The notes under the pieces were generated by a model that worked only from the letters and a program-made list of their open reading frames with translations, did no database searches and was not told the origin of the DNA. Of a stretch of DNA of 64,000 bases, positions 1-26,877 are shown piece after piece (the first letter of the stretch is position 1; each line of letters starts with the position of its first letter). This DNA comes from Lutjanus erythropterus (taxonomy: Eukaryota > Chordata > Actinopteri > Lutjaniformes > Lutjanidae). Both the position numbers and the translations under genes were made by a program. The stretch is taken from assembly GCA_020091685.1 (NCBI GenBank), contig CM034599.1:7658836-7722835 (forward strand), read 5' to 3'.

Positions 1-715
1 AAGCAGTGAACTCAAACAGTCGAGGGAGATGTTTTCCTTACTCGTGCTAAAAGCAGCCTAAGGTAAAGATAACACAGAGGTAATAATGAATGCATGCACA
101 GTTCTCGAGATGGACAATTGAAGATACAATCTACTCTCTAAAATTTCCTCTCTGTCTTAATTAAACACATCTTTCCCCCACTTGGCATGAGCCTCCCTCA
201 GCCGCTCCATGAGGCTGTGTGTTGTGTTTGGAATCAGCCCTTGCACACTTGCACACTTAGTTTTGCCAGTCAAACTAAGGGTGGTTTTTCACTGGCAACA
301 CGTACATAATGCATCACATCCTCCAGAGGGCCGGGTTATTTATAGTGGGCCAGGTTTATTTTCAGAGGATGCTCAGAGAAAGTGTCTCACACTCTCTATT
401 CCTTTGTGTGATCATCATCTGGAGTAGCTGGGGGGAGGGGAGGGGGTGAGGCGTGGGGTTGTGGGTGAATATTATCAGCAGATGTGCCTTTGAACATAAA
501 AGAGCTGCCCTTTACTTCACATTCGGTTTTATAATTCCAGCATCAAGCATCTGTCTCTGCAGCGAGGTTTCAGGGGATTTACTTCAGAGCTGATGTCTGT
601 AGAGCTTGAATTAGTGGCTTAGGTGTTTTCAGGCAGAGACTAATTTGCAGTGCATCATGCTCACGGCTCAGGCCTTTACATGCGACTGTGTGTGTGTGTT
701 TGTTTCTGCGAACAG
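1..715 (+). other. bmp1 intron upstream of the CUB1 exon
   Basis: Intronic. It ends in a (TG)n tract at about 688-700 and the acceptor GCGAACAG. A short G-rich patch lies at 428-465. No protein similarity to the astacin domain was seen in any frame, so that exon lies outside the window. Confidence 0.6.
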
Positions 716-15226
<14,511 letters not shown>

Positions 15227-16350
15227 CCAGCGGGGGCCGGAAGGGGCCGCGCGGGGCAAAGGGGCAAACGGAGGGGCCCCCAGGGGAGGCGCAAGCCTGA
15301 CGCTCGGAAACCTTCGGCCACCAAGATGAATCAGACACGACAGAACAGCCGCAAGACCACCAACCGCACCTCAGCTCCTAGGGGCTCTAGCTCCCCCCAC
15401 AGACTGTGAGGAGTAAAGCCATTCTGCAGTACACCTTGTTTTTACCTTTTTATGGTTAGGATTGGGGTGGGAGGATGAACGTCCACTTTAGGCGGACACT
15501 AGGGGAAAATTTATTGACCCGGTCCCCTCCAGATAATTTTTTGTTTCTTTCTTCTTTTTTTTTAAAATCCTGCCTCCTAATGAGGGGCACAAAGGAAAAC
15601 AGTGGATTCTCAGGACCTGTAGGAAGGCAGGCATCAGCTGGATAGATCCCTGCTTTTGTCGGGCCAGCCCACCACATCCAGGGAGAGGAGAGGAAGAGGA
15701 GGAGGAGTATGGGAAGAAGGTCTCCTGCACTCCTCAAAAATTGCTCTCCTCTCCTCACACTCTCATCCCTTTGGTTCAAGGATTCCTATCTGTAAAAGGA
15801 TTAGAAGGACTTGACTTGAGATTTTGATACTGTATGTCAGTCAATTGCATGTAATTACAAGGAGAGAAGGAAAACTGTACAGTGACAACACCAGCATTTG
15901 TAATTGGCATTGTCCTGGCAACCAGTGGCAAGATTCTCGTTGTTACCATTAACAAGGAAATTAAGGAAGCAGTTATCTTATTAAAGGACTAATACATGAA
16001 TTGTGGTCCATGTCTTCTGGTTGGTAATTGCTTGCCTGACGACTGGCTATTACTGTACCTCCATGTATAAAGTAATGTGTATGATCTTTCAAAGGGAACA
16101 TGTGCTTTTCTCAGCTTGAACCAGTTAGCACTTTACAGTGAATTGTTCCAAAATCATGAGCTTATGAGTTTTTGTGAAATGCAATGCCAGTTCACTTATT
16201 TTTTAAATGCATTTTATCTCTCTTATTCTTCATTGTTTTTTTTTTCTTTCTTTTGTTTTTTTTTTTAATTGCTCCATTTAGTTCCTCGGGCATACTTGAA
16301 CATTGTGTGTGCCCTGTGACCACGGGGTAATAAAGATATGACTTATGTTT
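15227..16350 (+). other. bmp1: bmp1 3' untranslated region (predicted)
   Basis: This is the sequence after the stop, up to just past the first AATAAA on this strand. The first 180 nt are GC-rich and open in the coding frame; the rest is AT-rich, with a T-run at 16238-16266. The exact cleavage site is inferred, not seen. Confidence 0.6.
16329..16334 (+). promoter_or_regulatory. Putative bmp1 poly(A) signal AATAAA
   Basis: A canonical AATAAA lies about 1.1 kb after the bmp1 stop, followed within 40 nt by a T-rich stretch (GACTTATGTTTCAGTG). It is the first canonical signal in the predicted 3' UTR that I noticed. Confidence 0.55.
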
Positions 16351-16672
16351 CAGTGTTGATTTACAGTTCTGATGTAAAATAATTTCTCTCCAGAGAAAAT
16401 GCCTTTTCTTGGTACAATGAAGTATTTCTCAAGAACCAAATGAGCCTGGGTATTTATTGTTATAGTAATTACATATATATGTAAAAAGGTGGAAAGGTAC
16501 TGTTGAAATTAGCCCTATAATTGCCTTCTAATGTGTAGCCATTGGTCTATGTTGAATATACTATGTTGCTCACTCATTCCTTTTCTCCATTTATTTCTCC
16601 CTGAACACCTTGAGAATAATGTTGTGTGACAGTCTGACACATCTGTTTGATGTCTGACCTTTGTTCACAATA

Positions 16673-17345
16673 TTAAAGGGATAATTCAGATTTTTTGATG
16701 TGGGATTGTAGGAGGTACTTGTCCGTGGTCAGTGTATTACCTACAGTAGATGGACAGGGTCAGCAGCAGCAAAATGTATTTTATCCACTGAAAAAAAACA
16801 GTATTAGTATCAGTGTATGCTATATTTAGAATATTTTCACAGCCTTTATACAGGCCAAGTATTGTTCTCTCCAAAGCCACCGGACTCTGTTGACAAAAAT
16901 AGTAATTTTACATCACAGAACACTGGAGGTACTTGTCTGTTATTGTGTGACTTCAGTGGGTTAGTTCAGATTCACAGAAGTCACACAATAACATACATGA
17001 ACTAACAGATCGAGGCGGCGGTTGACCAGCAACTTCTGTGTTCTGCAAGGTAAAATTTTATGGAGTCTGTTTGCTTTTGGAGAGCGCAATATTTGGCTTG
17101 TAAAACAACAGTTTCCTGTCAGAAAAGGCTGTGGTAAAGTGGTGAGAATATTCTAAATATAGCATATAGCATACGCTTAAACTGATATAGATTGTTTTAG
17201 TACACTGCTTAGTTTCCTGCACCAGTATTCCTGCTGCTTCTCCAAACTGGGGATGTGCTGACCACCATCATCTGTAGGTAATTCACTGACTACGGATAAG
17301 TACCTCTTACAACCCCACTTGTAAAAATCTGAACTATCCCTTTAA
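16673..17345. mobile_element. Fold-back MITE with TTAA ends, family A, copy 1
   Basis: The left end is TTAAAGGGATAATTCAGATT and the right end, read inverted, is TTAAAGGGATAGTTCAGATT. The arms match further inward (GTATTACCTACAGTAGATGG against CATCTGTAGGTAATTCACTG; TATTTAGAATATTTTC against its complement). TTAA at both tips is the target of piggyBac-type elements, so a non-autonomous element of that kind is likely (inference). Copies 2 and 3 are at 30878-32413 and 48589-49881. Confidence 0.8.
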
Positions 17346-18415
17346 CTGATAACTGTAAAGCTGTTTTGTGCCATTTCAGGTAAAGCTGCTGAGTGCAATC
17401 CAGGACATGTGAGTAGGAGGAGTAATACAGAACTGAGGACATAAATGTCACACTGCTCTGTGTTTGAAATAAGTTTTCAGAGGATTTTTTTTCTGCCACC
17501 CAGCAAACACAAAAAAAACAAAGACAAAATGTAAAAATATCCCTTATTCATTTGATCTGTGATTCACTATTTATAGATGGAGCTTGTTATTTCAGAGAAG
17601 GAAAGCTTCTCCTTTTCCACCTTGCTAAATATTCATCCCCCCACATGTAACCTCACTCTGCCTCGGTAATTTTTCCATTACTATTCTGTTGTGCTTTTTC
17701 ATAAAAACACAAGGAGCAGAACTGTGTTGGTGCACAGAAATCTGCCAGAGTGACACGACCGAAATTGGCCCTCACTCTACTTAACGCAATGAAACGTACT
17801 GCAAAAATACATGCGGATCCAACGAGACGGAGGCTGGGTGAGACACAGATTAAAGGGATCAAAACACATTTCACATTCATGAATGAATGACAAAGATTCA
17901 TGCAAGGTGCGGGTGTATTACATTTTTATGTTTTCTTTCAATGATGGAATTTCATATTTTGTCCAATTTTATATTCAATTATCTAAGTAGGTAGATATTA
18001 TTTAGATTAGAGGTTCTCCTTTTTGTGTCAGCTAAGAAACCCTTACAAGATAGAAAATATACCAGGGACCGCCTCATGTATGTCCCTTGAATAATCTGAT
18101 GCAGGTTTTTCTGCACTTCCTTAGTTATATGACCAAACAACTAAAGGAAAATGTATTAAAAAGACATGTACTAAACATATGTGTACCATGCCAACACAAA
18201 ATACCCAAAGCACACATACAAAATAAAATGTATTAAAAAGATATTAGAAAGGTATTTGAAAACCATTGATTATTCAGCATATTTTGAGTTTGTGTAAACT
18301 TTACTACATTTATCTGTATCAGACTGAAATGTGTCCTTTCTCATTGTGGTCAAGTATAACACTAATGAACCCATGCTCTTATTTAGATATGGAAGAATTG
18401 ACAGAAATAAGAATA
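17346..18415. other. Intergenic sequence between bmp1 and disp3
   Basis: AT-rich sequence with no recognisable coding exon or repeat end. Scattered short frames lack splice or homology support. Confidence 0.4.
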
Positions 18416-18832
18416 TTAAAGGGACAGTTCACCCCAAAATCAAAAATACATATTTTTCATCTGGCCTGTAGTGCTGTTTATCTATCTAGTACAGTTTTGG
18501 TGTGAGTTGATGAGTTTTGGAGATGTCAGCTGTAAATATAATGGCTCAAAATGGCACTCTGCTTGTGGTGCTCAAAGCGCCAAAAATTCATATGAAAAAC
18601 TCAACATGATTTCTGGAAAGAGACACTGGTGTTGAGTTTTTCAGATGTGTTTTTTTAGTGCTTCGAGCACCACAACCCAGTGACTTTGCGTTTCATTATA
18701 TTTGGAGAAGGGAGACACATCTATGGCCGATGTCTCCAAAACTCAGCAACTCACCAGAACAATCTAGATGAATGAAAAGCTCTACAGGCCAAAGGAATGT
18801 ATTTTTGATTATGGGGTAAACTGTCCCTTTAA
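18416..18832. mobile_element. Fold-back MITE with TTAA ends, family B, copy 1
   Basis: The left end is TTAAAGGGACAGTTCACCCC and the right end is its near-exact inverse (GGGGTAAACTGTCCCTTTAA). The next block, AAATCAAAAATACAT, is matched by ATGTATTTTTGATT at the other end. GTGGTGCTC near the middle is mirrored by GAGCACCAC. This is a common percomorph element. A second, degraded copy is at 35374-36115. Confidence 0.82.
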
Positions 18833-19957
18833 TGTAGAAACTACATAGAAAAGAATGGAGTCTTTGCTCCAGTAAGAGCAGACTAGATGTCAGTATTTCT
18901 AGATCTAACAGAACTTATTTCAAATAGCATTATTTCTTTAGACAGAAGCTGTACATACTTGTCATATGCAAGAAAAATCCCCACACAAGAAATGATCCTG
19001 CAAAAACGACTCAACTGTAATCAGACCATCAACATTCAAACTGCCAGTGGAGTCAAAAAAGACAGCTGGCAACAGACGATGTTTTCTTCTCATACTGCAA
19101 CACAGTAAATCTGGTGCTCAGTCAAATAAAATAAGACTCTCCAGAACACAAGTCTCCCAAGGTTTTGTGCTTTTACTCAAAAATATTTGTTTGCAACTTC
19201 TGTTTCCGTCATGATGAGCGGGAACACCACTGTATGTAAAACAACTTTCTTTTGTTTAATACATAGCCGACATGAAACATTGATCAGTGTGAACAATCCG
19301 AGCCGTTTCGTATGAATAATTAACGACAGCCAACTGGAGATGTGATGCTCTCTACTGTAGCTCTCCCAGTGACTGTGTGACTGTAAGCAAAGTGTGACAG
19401 GTCCTCATCCTGCTCTGTTACATAACAATGCAGAAGAAGAAAGCAGGGCTCAGCCTTCAACAAATGAAAAAGACCCGAGGCTTTCTGCACCTGTTTTATT
19501 CGACGTTCACAAATAACACATACACAAAAAAACAGAAATATACTGCTCTTGTTGCAATTGAGTCAGTCCCTCTCCCTGACCATTATTGTGTTATGTGGTT
19601 TGACAAATGGCCCTCACCTTCACTGCGGGGCAGGCCGGAGCCGGCGTCGATGGCTGCATGAGTGGTACTCTAAATTGTGTGAGAGCAGCAGAGCTGGTTA
19701 CAGTGAGTGCCTACGAGTGCGGTGGAGGGTGTGCAGAGGACCCGACCTGAGGACCCGACAAGAGGTCTCCTTCAATTTGTGCTGAGGACAAAAATAGAGA
19801 CCTTTAATCAGTCAGAGATCTAAGATATAAACACGCGAAAGGGTCAGAAATGAGCATGAGATCTTGTGGTCAGTATCAGAATGCACCAAGGGCACAGATC
19901 TCATTGCAACTTAAGGGGGGGACAACTTCAGCCCTGGACTTATCATCTTAATACTTG

Positions 19958-21545
19958 ACCTTTTACTACAAGCTGACAGAAGTAGAAAACAGGCTGGTTT
20001 TAGCTCCACATCCAATGTTATTTTATGCTGTTTACACGGTTCATTATTAGAATGTAGTTCTGCTCAATTTATGTGAATAATGTTAAAAATCTGCTCCAGG
20101 CAGTCTTTCAAGTTGACAGACTGTTAAAACAAATTCCATTTCAAAAGGCAGGTGTTTTACATTAAGGCCATATTTTTTCACAATAAAAACTTAAGCTACA
20201 CCATCACTACGACTCTTTCCTGATTCACTTTGTTCTGTGGGCACAATCAACACATGCCATTTCTTTAATGACATTATTTAGGGCTCGTGTCCATATAGCT
20301 TTTTGAGCGCCAGTATCTTTTTTCAGTCACCCCCAATGAGCAGACAGTGTCTGCAGCCGCCTAGAGAAGAGAGTTGAACATCTCTGAACTTTTTAGAAAG
20401 GCACTGGTGTCATCACTGGCGTCTTTTTCCCAGGCAACCAACCATATACTGGATGGGGACTCATCATAGAAACAAAACCTATGTGCAGACGCTTCATTCC
20501 AGTGCTCACAGCACCCTTCTGCCTGAAAAAAACACTATGTGGACACGGACACTAACTAACGTCTGATGAAGTGTTTGCCACAGATGTACACTACATGCAT
20601 TGACTGGTCCAGCACTACAGCACTTGTTTTCAACCACTGAGAGGAAAGTGACGTATGTGGTTCAGACTGATAGATAGAGGTGGCATAAACAAAACCCTCA
20701 GAAAGTCTTGTGTTAATGTGTGAATTATTTCAAGAGTAGCCAACTTCTATTAAATATAGATTTTCAATTAATTTTATGATTTATTGTCATATATGAGTGT
20801 TCAGTAGGCAACCTTTTGCTACAAGCTGACAGAAGTAGAAAAGAGGTCAGTTTTAGCTCCACTTACTACAGTACTTTATGCTGTTTACAAGGTTCACTAT
20901 TAGATCTTAGTAGCTCAGTTTATGTGAATTATTTATGTTAAAATACCCTGTGCTCCTGGCTGTGTTTTGAGTGGACAGATGTTAAACCAAACTCCATTTT
21001 ATGGTAGGGCCATATTTTTTCACAGTCAAAACTTAAGTTGCACCATCACTACAAGTCTTTTCTGATTCACTATAATCCATAGGCACAACTGGCACACGTC
21101 ATTTACTCAGGAACTAACACAGATGCTACACGTTTTGACTGGCCCAGCACTACAGCACTCATTTTCACCCCAAGACAAGAAAGTGACGTGTAGTTCAGAC
21201 CACTAAGCAGGACATCTGATGGTCGTGGTTGGGGAGGGAATTGGCTTCTTTTAGAGACATGAAAACAGGTGCTGTAGTGCCGGGCCAGTCAACACATGCA
21301 GTGTATGTCTGTGGTAAATATTTAAGTTAATTAGCGAATAAATGACATGTGCTGATTGTGCCTGAAGAACAAAGTGAATCCGAACAGAGTCTTAGTGATG
21401 GTATAATTGAGGCTTTAAATGTTAAAAAAAAGCATGGCTGTCATAAATCACCTGATTTTAAAATGGAGTTTGGTTTAACAGTCTGCCCACTTGAAAGACT
21501 GCCAGGAGCAGAGAGTATTTTAATGTTAATATTCCACATAAACTG
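19958..21545. repeat. Tandem plus inverted repeat complex in the bmp1-disp3 spacer
   Basis: One unit is present three times. The direct copies are at 19958-20275 (continuing at 20557-20690) and 20806-21213; an inverted copy is at about 21260-21545. Landmarks are CTACAAGCTGACAGAAGTAG (19969, 20818), TTTTTTCACA, CCATCACTAC, and CAGCACTACAGCAC. In the inverted copy the same blocks read GTGATGG, GTGCTGTAGTGC and AATGGAGTTTGGTTTAAC. The first copy is interrupted by a separate element at 20281-20553. The last two copies form a hairpin with its turn near 21215-21260. Confidence 0.7.
20281..20553. mobile_element. Short fold-back element inserted in a repeat unit
   Basis: The ends read GGGCTCGTGTCCATATAG and, inverted, AGTGTCCGTGTCCACATAG. 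The same host unit is uninterrupted at this point in the neighbouring copy (about 21110), which marks this stretch as an insertion. The GCTTTTTGAGCGCCAGTAT block is typical of a small fish element. No open frame. Confidence 0.6.
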
Positions 21546-21984
21546 AGTCGTCCCTTTCATCCCCCTCAGGATCTGCGCCCACCGCTCTGCTGGCAGCTTC
21601 ATTCAGTTCAGAATGTGTGAGAGCAGCATTTACATCACACTACATTTAACAGAACTGTGCACAGTATAAATATTACAACTGTAAATCCAGCCATGTTAGG
21701 ACATCATAATCTTTGTTACAAACATGACTGAAAACACTAGCAGTGCACAACTAAGAGAAAGTGATGACAAAAGTGATGTTTCACAAGATGAGTCATGTGA
21801 ACCAGTAACCAGTAATCTTCACAGACGTCAGAGCGTGGCACCCAGTGTTCACAACGGCAGGTCACGGAACAGTCAGAGGCTCCTCACAACTCTGTAAGTT
21901 ACATGGGTGAGGTGTGACTCAAACAGTGTTTCCCAACGATTACTCAATCGTCTCCACCTCTACGCTGAGGGCGATAGTGAATCA

Positions 21985-22023
21985 AAAAAAAAAAAGAAAA
22001 AAAAGAAAAAGAAAAAAGAAAAC
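21985..22023 (+). repeat. Poly-purine A/G tract
   Basis: An almost pure run of A with spaced single G, about 39 bp, in intergenic DNA. It may be the tail of a degraded retroposed sequence or a simple repeat. Confidence 0.7.
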
Positions 22024-22338
22024 CTCAGCTGAGTCATGAGAAAGGTTGACCCACTACATTTACACCATATTTTCAAAGAGGTACCCAGCAGGTAATACTT
22101 ACAATCCACTGATCAATACAAATGAAAAGATGGATTTTGTGGTGATAAACAGCTTTTAATAGGCCTTTTCATGGCAGCCCTATTGATATGAAAAAAAGGT
22201 AAACACAGGTTTTATCGACTATTAATAAAGGTCACATTCCATTTAGTGTAGCAGACCCTTTCCAGTGAGCCAACATGCACAACAGCAGCTTCCTGACTCT
22301 GTTTGACCTAAATGGAACCACACCTTAATTAGTATCAT

Positions 22339-23645
22339 TAGTCATGTTTCCACTGTAGGAACTTTCCCTGAGGATGGGGAAGTTTTGGCCAGGGTTTGCA
22401 GCACTGAACATTTCTGATTGGTTGAGTACTCGCCACATTTTATTTCAGCCACCATTTTTAAAGTTCAAATGCAATGGCTGGTGGACTGCTTATTGCTTAT
22501 GTGTTTCTTTTAAAACAGGCAGGTAAAGAGGGACTTGTCACAGACACTGTTTGCATTTATAGTAGGCAATAGCGCTGTGCGTCACATTCCCCCGCCATGC
22601 AGCCAAAGAGGTCTGTGTATGTAACGCTAGGAGGGAGAGTGGTCCTATTAGCTGACTGTTCTTTGACTGAGAGCTCCCAGTGACCAAAGACCAACAGAGG
22701 CCAGTTTAAGGACAGGTAAGAGGCTACAGTACAGAGACAATTTTCTTGCAGGTTTAGCCACCAGCAGCCAGGGTCAGCAGTTAGCTGACCTACTTTACCA
22801 ACAAGCAAAGCTATCTTTCCATTAGGAAACTCTGTAAACGACCTTGGTACTATATTCCCTGTTGGTCTCAGAGGCTGTGTTCATTCCTGTGATCGACCGT
22901 GTCCACTCGGATTCTCCTGAGCCCGGTTCTGTTGCCTGCTGATGGTAGCTAACAGCTAACAGTTACCAACAAGTAAGCTAAAGCCATGAAGTGCTGTAAT
23001 TAAATCACTGAGAGTTGAAGCTGAGCAGCTGCAGGACATCAGAGGGGAAAACAGAAAATATTTTAAGTTGTGCTTTTGTGTGGTGAGGTCCACCCCCAGA
23101 AACATGGCAGTCGGCTCCAGGAACGGATATATTCTACTGTCATGCTCGGCTGCGCTATAAGCGAGACAGTGTTTTATTCAACACAAATTACAACACTTGA
23201 CAACATCAACAGCTTTTAAACATTGTCCAGGAGAAGACAAACTCTGAAATTCCATTAAAATACCCAAGAATATCTACAAAATAACTTTTATGTGATTGTT
23301 GGGCCAGATACTGGTGTGTAGGTGACATATAGTGCAATGTATGTGATAACATTTAAACATCAACTTTGATTTCATGGGAACTTAAAAAATCTGCAGCTGC
23401 AAACCAGTTTGTTTTTTGTTCATTGTGCCTCAGCACATCAAAATCCACAGATACTGAAAACGGTGATGAGCGATAATAAGGTGTGCATGGTAATCGCATG
23501 CAAAAATGTAGAAATGTGTAGAAACAGCTGTTTTGCAAGTCTAAAGCCCACGATGGAAACAATGAGTTGAAGGAACCTTTTAGTTCCTTGGAAAGTAGTT
23601 TCTGGAACTAATAGATCCAGGACTTCTGAGTGGAAACACAGCTAT
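22339..23645. mobile_element. Possible 1.3-kb element with GTTTCCACT inverted ends
   Basis: The left end has ATGTTTCCACTGTAGGAACTTT and the right end has AGTTCC...GAGTGGAAACACAG in inverse order. AGGAACTTT and AAGGAACCTTTTAGTTCC-like motifs lie next to each terminus. No transposase frame was found. The right end is about 220 bp from the disp3 stop codon, so it may form part of the disp3 3' UTR. Confidence 0.4.
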
Positions 23646-23862
23646 CAGTAACACCTTTGTTTACCCTATTTCATGTCAAAATGGCTGCGGTGAAAAAGGT
23701 CTATTATGGAATAGATTCTGACATCTTTGTGCTGTAAAGTTCGAGATCATTGACTGATCTGATATTCCTCCTGAACATGGAGGGAAATAAGTGCTGCTTA
23801 CAGTTCTGCATACAGAGGAACTCCTCCTCCTGACATCAGTATGAGTTGGTGGACAGTCATGT

Positions 23863-26800
23863 TTATGTGCTGACTGACTGCCAGGCCAACGCTCCCAGCT
23901 GTCCTCCCACCCAGCACACAGCCGCTCCCAAGGCTGCAGCCGCCATCACAGCCAGGCTGGCCTTCAGCACAGCACCGGGGGGTCTGCTGAAGCGGGCGGG
24001 GGCCATGCACGCCAGCGTGGCCACAGTCACGGTCAGGGTGAACAAAATGGAGACGGCGGTGTTTATGGCCACTATCTGGCCAAACTTGGCGAAAGGCACA
24101 ATGACACAGAAGAAGAGAGGGACTGTGGAGATCACCGTGGTGACAGCGCTGGACACTATGGCAACGCCCACATGGTTCACTGCCTCTAAGGTCCTCCTCT
24201 GCCTCTCGACCGGAGGCTCCTGCAAACACAACACAGTTTCATAAGAGGAGCCGCTCCTCTTTATTCATGAGCCTTCAGGCGCTTCGCGCCTTATTAATTC
24301 CTAAATCTTAGTCATTAGCTTGTTTTAGCATGTGTGTAAACACAGAAACATGCCGTGGAGGTTTTTCTAATTGCTCATAATTGCTGCTGTGGAACAAATT
24401 TACACTCTCATACCAAATCACGACCAGGTGTAGAGGGCAGGGTCTCGCCAGCCAGCAGGTATCCCTCCACCAGGTGCAGACAGTAATCCACTGAAGATCC
24501 CACGAGTATAGACAGAGAGATCGCCTCCACTGCTCCCATCTCCCAACCCAGCCAATACATGACCGCCACCACCAGACAGATCACTCCTGTGGAAAACCAA
24601 AAAATAAGAATCACAGAAATGATCCAGATTCAGGCCTGAACCCACACCTGATATCATCTCCCTTTCGGTGGGTTGGTCTCTGTTCCAATGAATCTCTTTA
24701 AAATTATAGATGTTGTTTTCAAAGCAGCAAGTGGTTTGGCACCTTCATACCTTTCGGATTGTGTAACTGAGTATGTTTCAAAATGTTCCCTTAGGTCAGG
24801 TAACATTGACTTGCTAAAGCCACTGAAAATGACTTACAAAAAATATGGTTTCTGTCATTATGGACTAAAGATCTGGAACAAACCCACCACATATCAGACA
24901 AGCAACTTCTGCTAACAGTTTTAAGAAACACCTCAACACATAGTTTTATGAACTTGCTTTTAATTAATTTTACCTTTTACGTTATTATTTTAGGGATTAA
25001 TAATTGTAATTCAATTGTTTGTATTACTAGAATCATCCAATTTTTATCTTTTGAAGAGTTTATTGTATTTTAACTCCTTTTGTCTCCTGTTTTTAATTTC
25101 TCTTAACATTTTTTTTCTTGTGAAGCACTTTAAATTGTATTCTATGTTGTGCAATGTGCTACATAAATAAAGTTTATGCATGTGGACCAAACTGCAAGTC
25201 AGTCCAGACCTAGCCCAAATCTTGGGCTATGAATACGATTCTGAAACAAATTTTCTGTTGATCAATAAACTGTTAGTGACATCGAATGTACGGTGTAGCT
25301 GTGGATCACTGACAGTGATCCTGTCCCCAGATGTGATTTTAATGTGCTTTATTTCCCTGCTGTTGACATCGTTGTCGTGGTGACGTTAACTGCTGGAGAG
25401 TTTTGTGTGTTGTTGCTGCCAAGTTCACGCATTAACTTTACATGGGAGAATTCGCTATCAGCTCCTAAACTGCCTTTCCTCCCACTGGGCTCCGATGTAT
25501 TTTGACTATCTTGAACTTGAATGTTAAGTTTTATTTGAATTGATTAAGCGTTCTTTGTTATCGCCAATGGTTCCCAGACCTCTGACCTTGAATAAAAATC
25601 AGATTAACATTTTTGAGTAATAAGTTTAAGAACTCCAGTTACAGTCCATATTGTCCTGCCTACAAAAATAAAACTGTAAACTTTATAATAACCGCTGCAT
25701 TTCTCTAACCCTCTGTTTTTGTCTCTGTTCCCACAAACCTACAAAGTATGTTAGAGTTTCTCCTCCCCTTTCTTCTCTTTCTTTGCAAAATCAATATTCC
25801 CTCTGAGCAATGGTATAAATTCAACTGTTAAGTCTGTTAATATTGTATACACTGTGCCTATTTTTACATTTCCTCTGATTACATTGTTCCATTTTTTTAT
25901 TTCCTCTTTCTTATATTTTTATATTTTGTTTTATATTTTTACTGATGCTTATTTATATTTTTGCTATCCACTTTGCTGCTGTAACACTGAAAATTTCCCC
26001 ATTGTGGGACTAATGAAGGAATGTCTTATATTTATTCAATAAATTACACAATGACACAATGGATGACATTACAACCACTTAATATACAACATGTTGGTTT
26101 CTCACTTTTATGGCTTTTGACAGCAGTGTGTTGTTGTGTCATGTTATTCAATGATGAAGCCTGTAAACTTCTAACATTATTTTACGTAGAATAAATGTTC
26201 AAATAATCCATTATTTCACCAAAAATCAAAGATTAGAAAAAAAAACCTGAAAACAGATTTGGTTTTTCTCACATTAATCTTCTCACAACCCCTCAGATTT
26301 ACCTGGTGACCCTTTAGAGGGACTGAAACTCTAGACTGGGAAAGACTGGACTAAACTTTCTAACTGTATGTAAAGTAATTCAAACAGTTACACCTCTTGT
26401 AGTAACATGCTGATTACACACTGATGATTCAGTATTAGCAATCTAATATTGCCAAATATAGTAGTTAGTCAGAGGGACCAAACCAGTACTTTTACTTTTA
26501 ATAGTGTAGGTACATTAAACTGATAATGCGTATGCACTTTCACTTAAGTTGGATTTTTCATACAGGACAGGATCCCTCCTCTGTGGCTCTTCCTGAGGTT
26601 TCTTCCATTTTTTTTCCCCTGGTGTTACAGTCTTTCCTTACCCGAATCGCAGCTTGTGATTTGTGATTTTGGGCTATATAAATAAAATATGACTTGACTT
26701 GAATATACAATTCAAAAATGCATTTCTGAGTGTCACTTCCAAATATACAACTTCATCTCTTACCTAGAATGGTTATGAGCACTGGCAGCAGCAGCAGTGG

Positions 26801-26877
26801 ATGTGCGGTAAACACAGACACAGCTGCCACACAGATGGCCAGAGACAGCAGCAGACTCCAGAGGGCACTCTCCACAC
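23863..26877 (-). CDS. disp3: disp3 C-terminal membrane block
   Basis: Three exons encode the last membrane segments: WSLLLSLAICVAAVSVF, LLLLPVLITILG, VICLVVAVMYWLGWEMG, VAIVSSAVTTVISTVPLFF, VAINTAVSILFTLTVTVATL and MAAAALGAAVCWVGG. The second RND-like motif reads GSSVDYCLHLVEG, with Tyr where a second Asp would stand, as in human DISP3. Stop TAA is at 23865-23863. Intron 24587-26763 carries LINE fragments. Confidence 0.95.

Noticed and set aside
23798..24244. Open frames on both strands over the last disp3 exon
   Set aside because: Only the minus frame 24219-23863 continues DISP3 homology; the others are shadows of its GC-rich codons.
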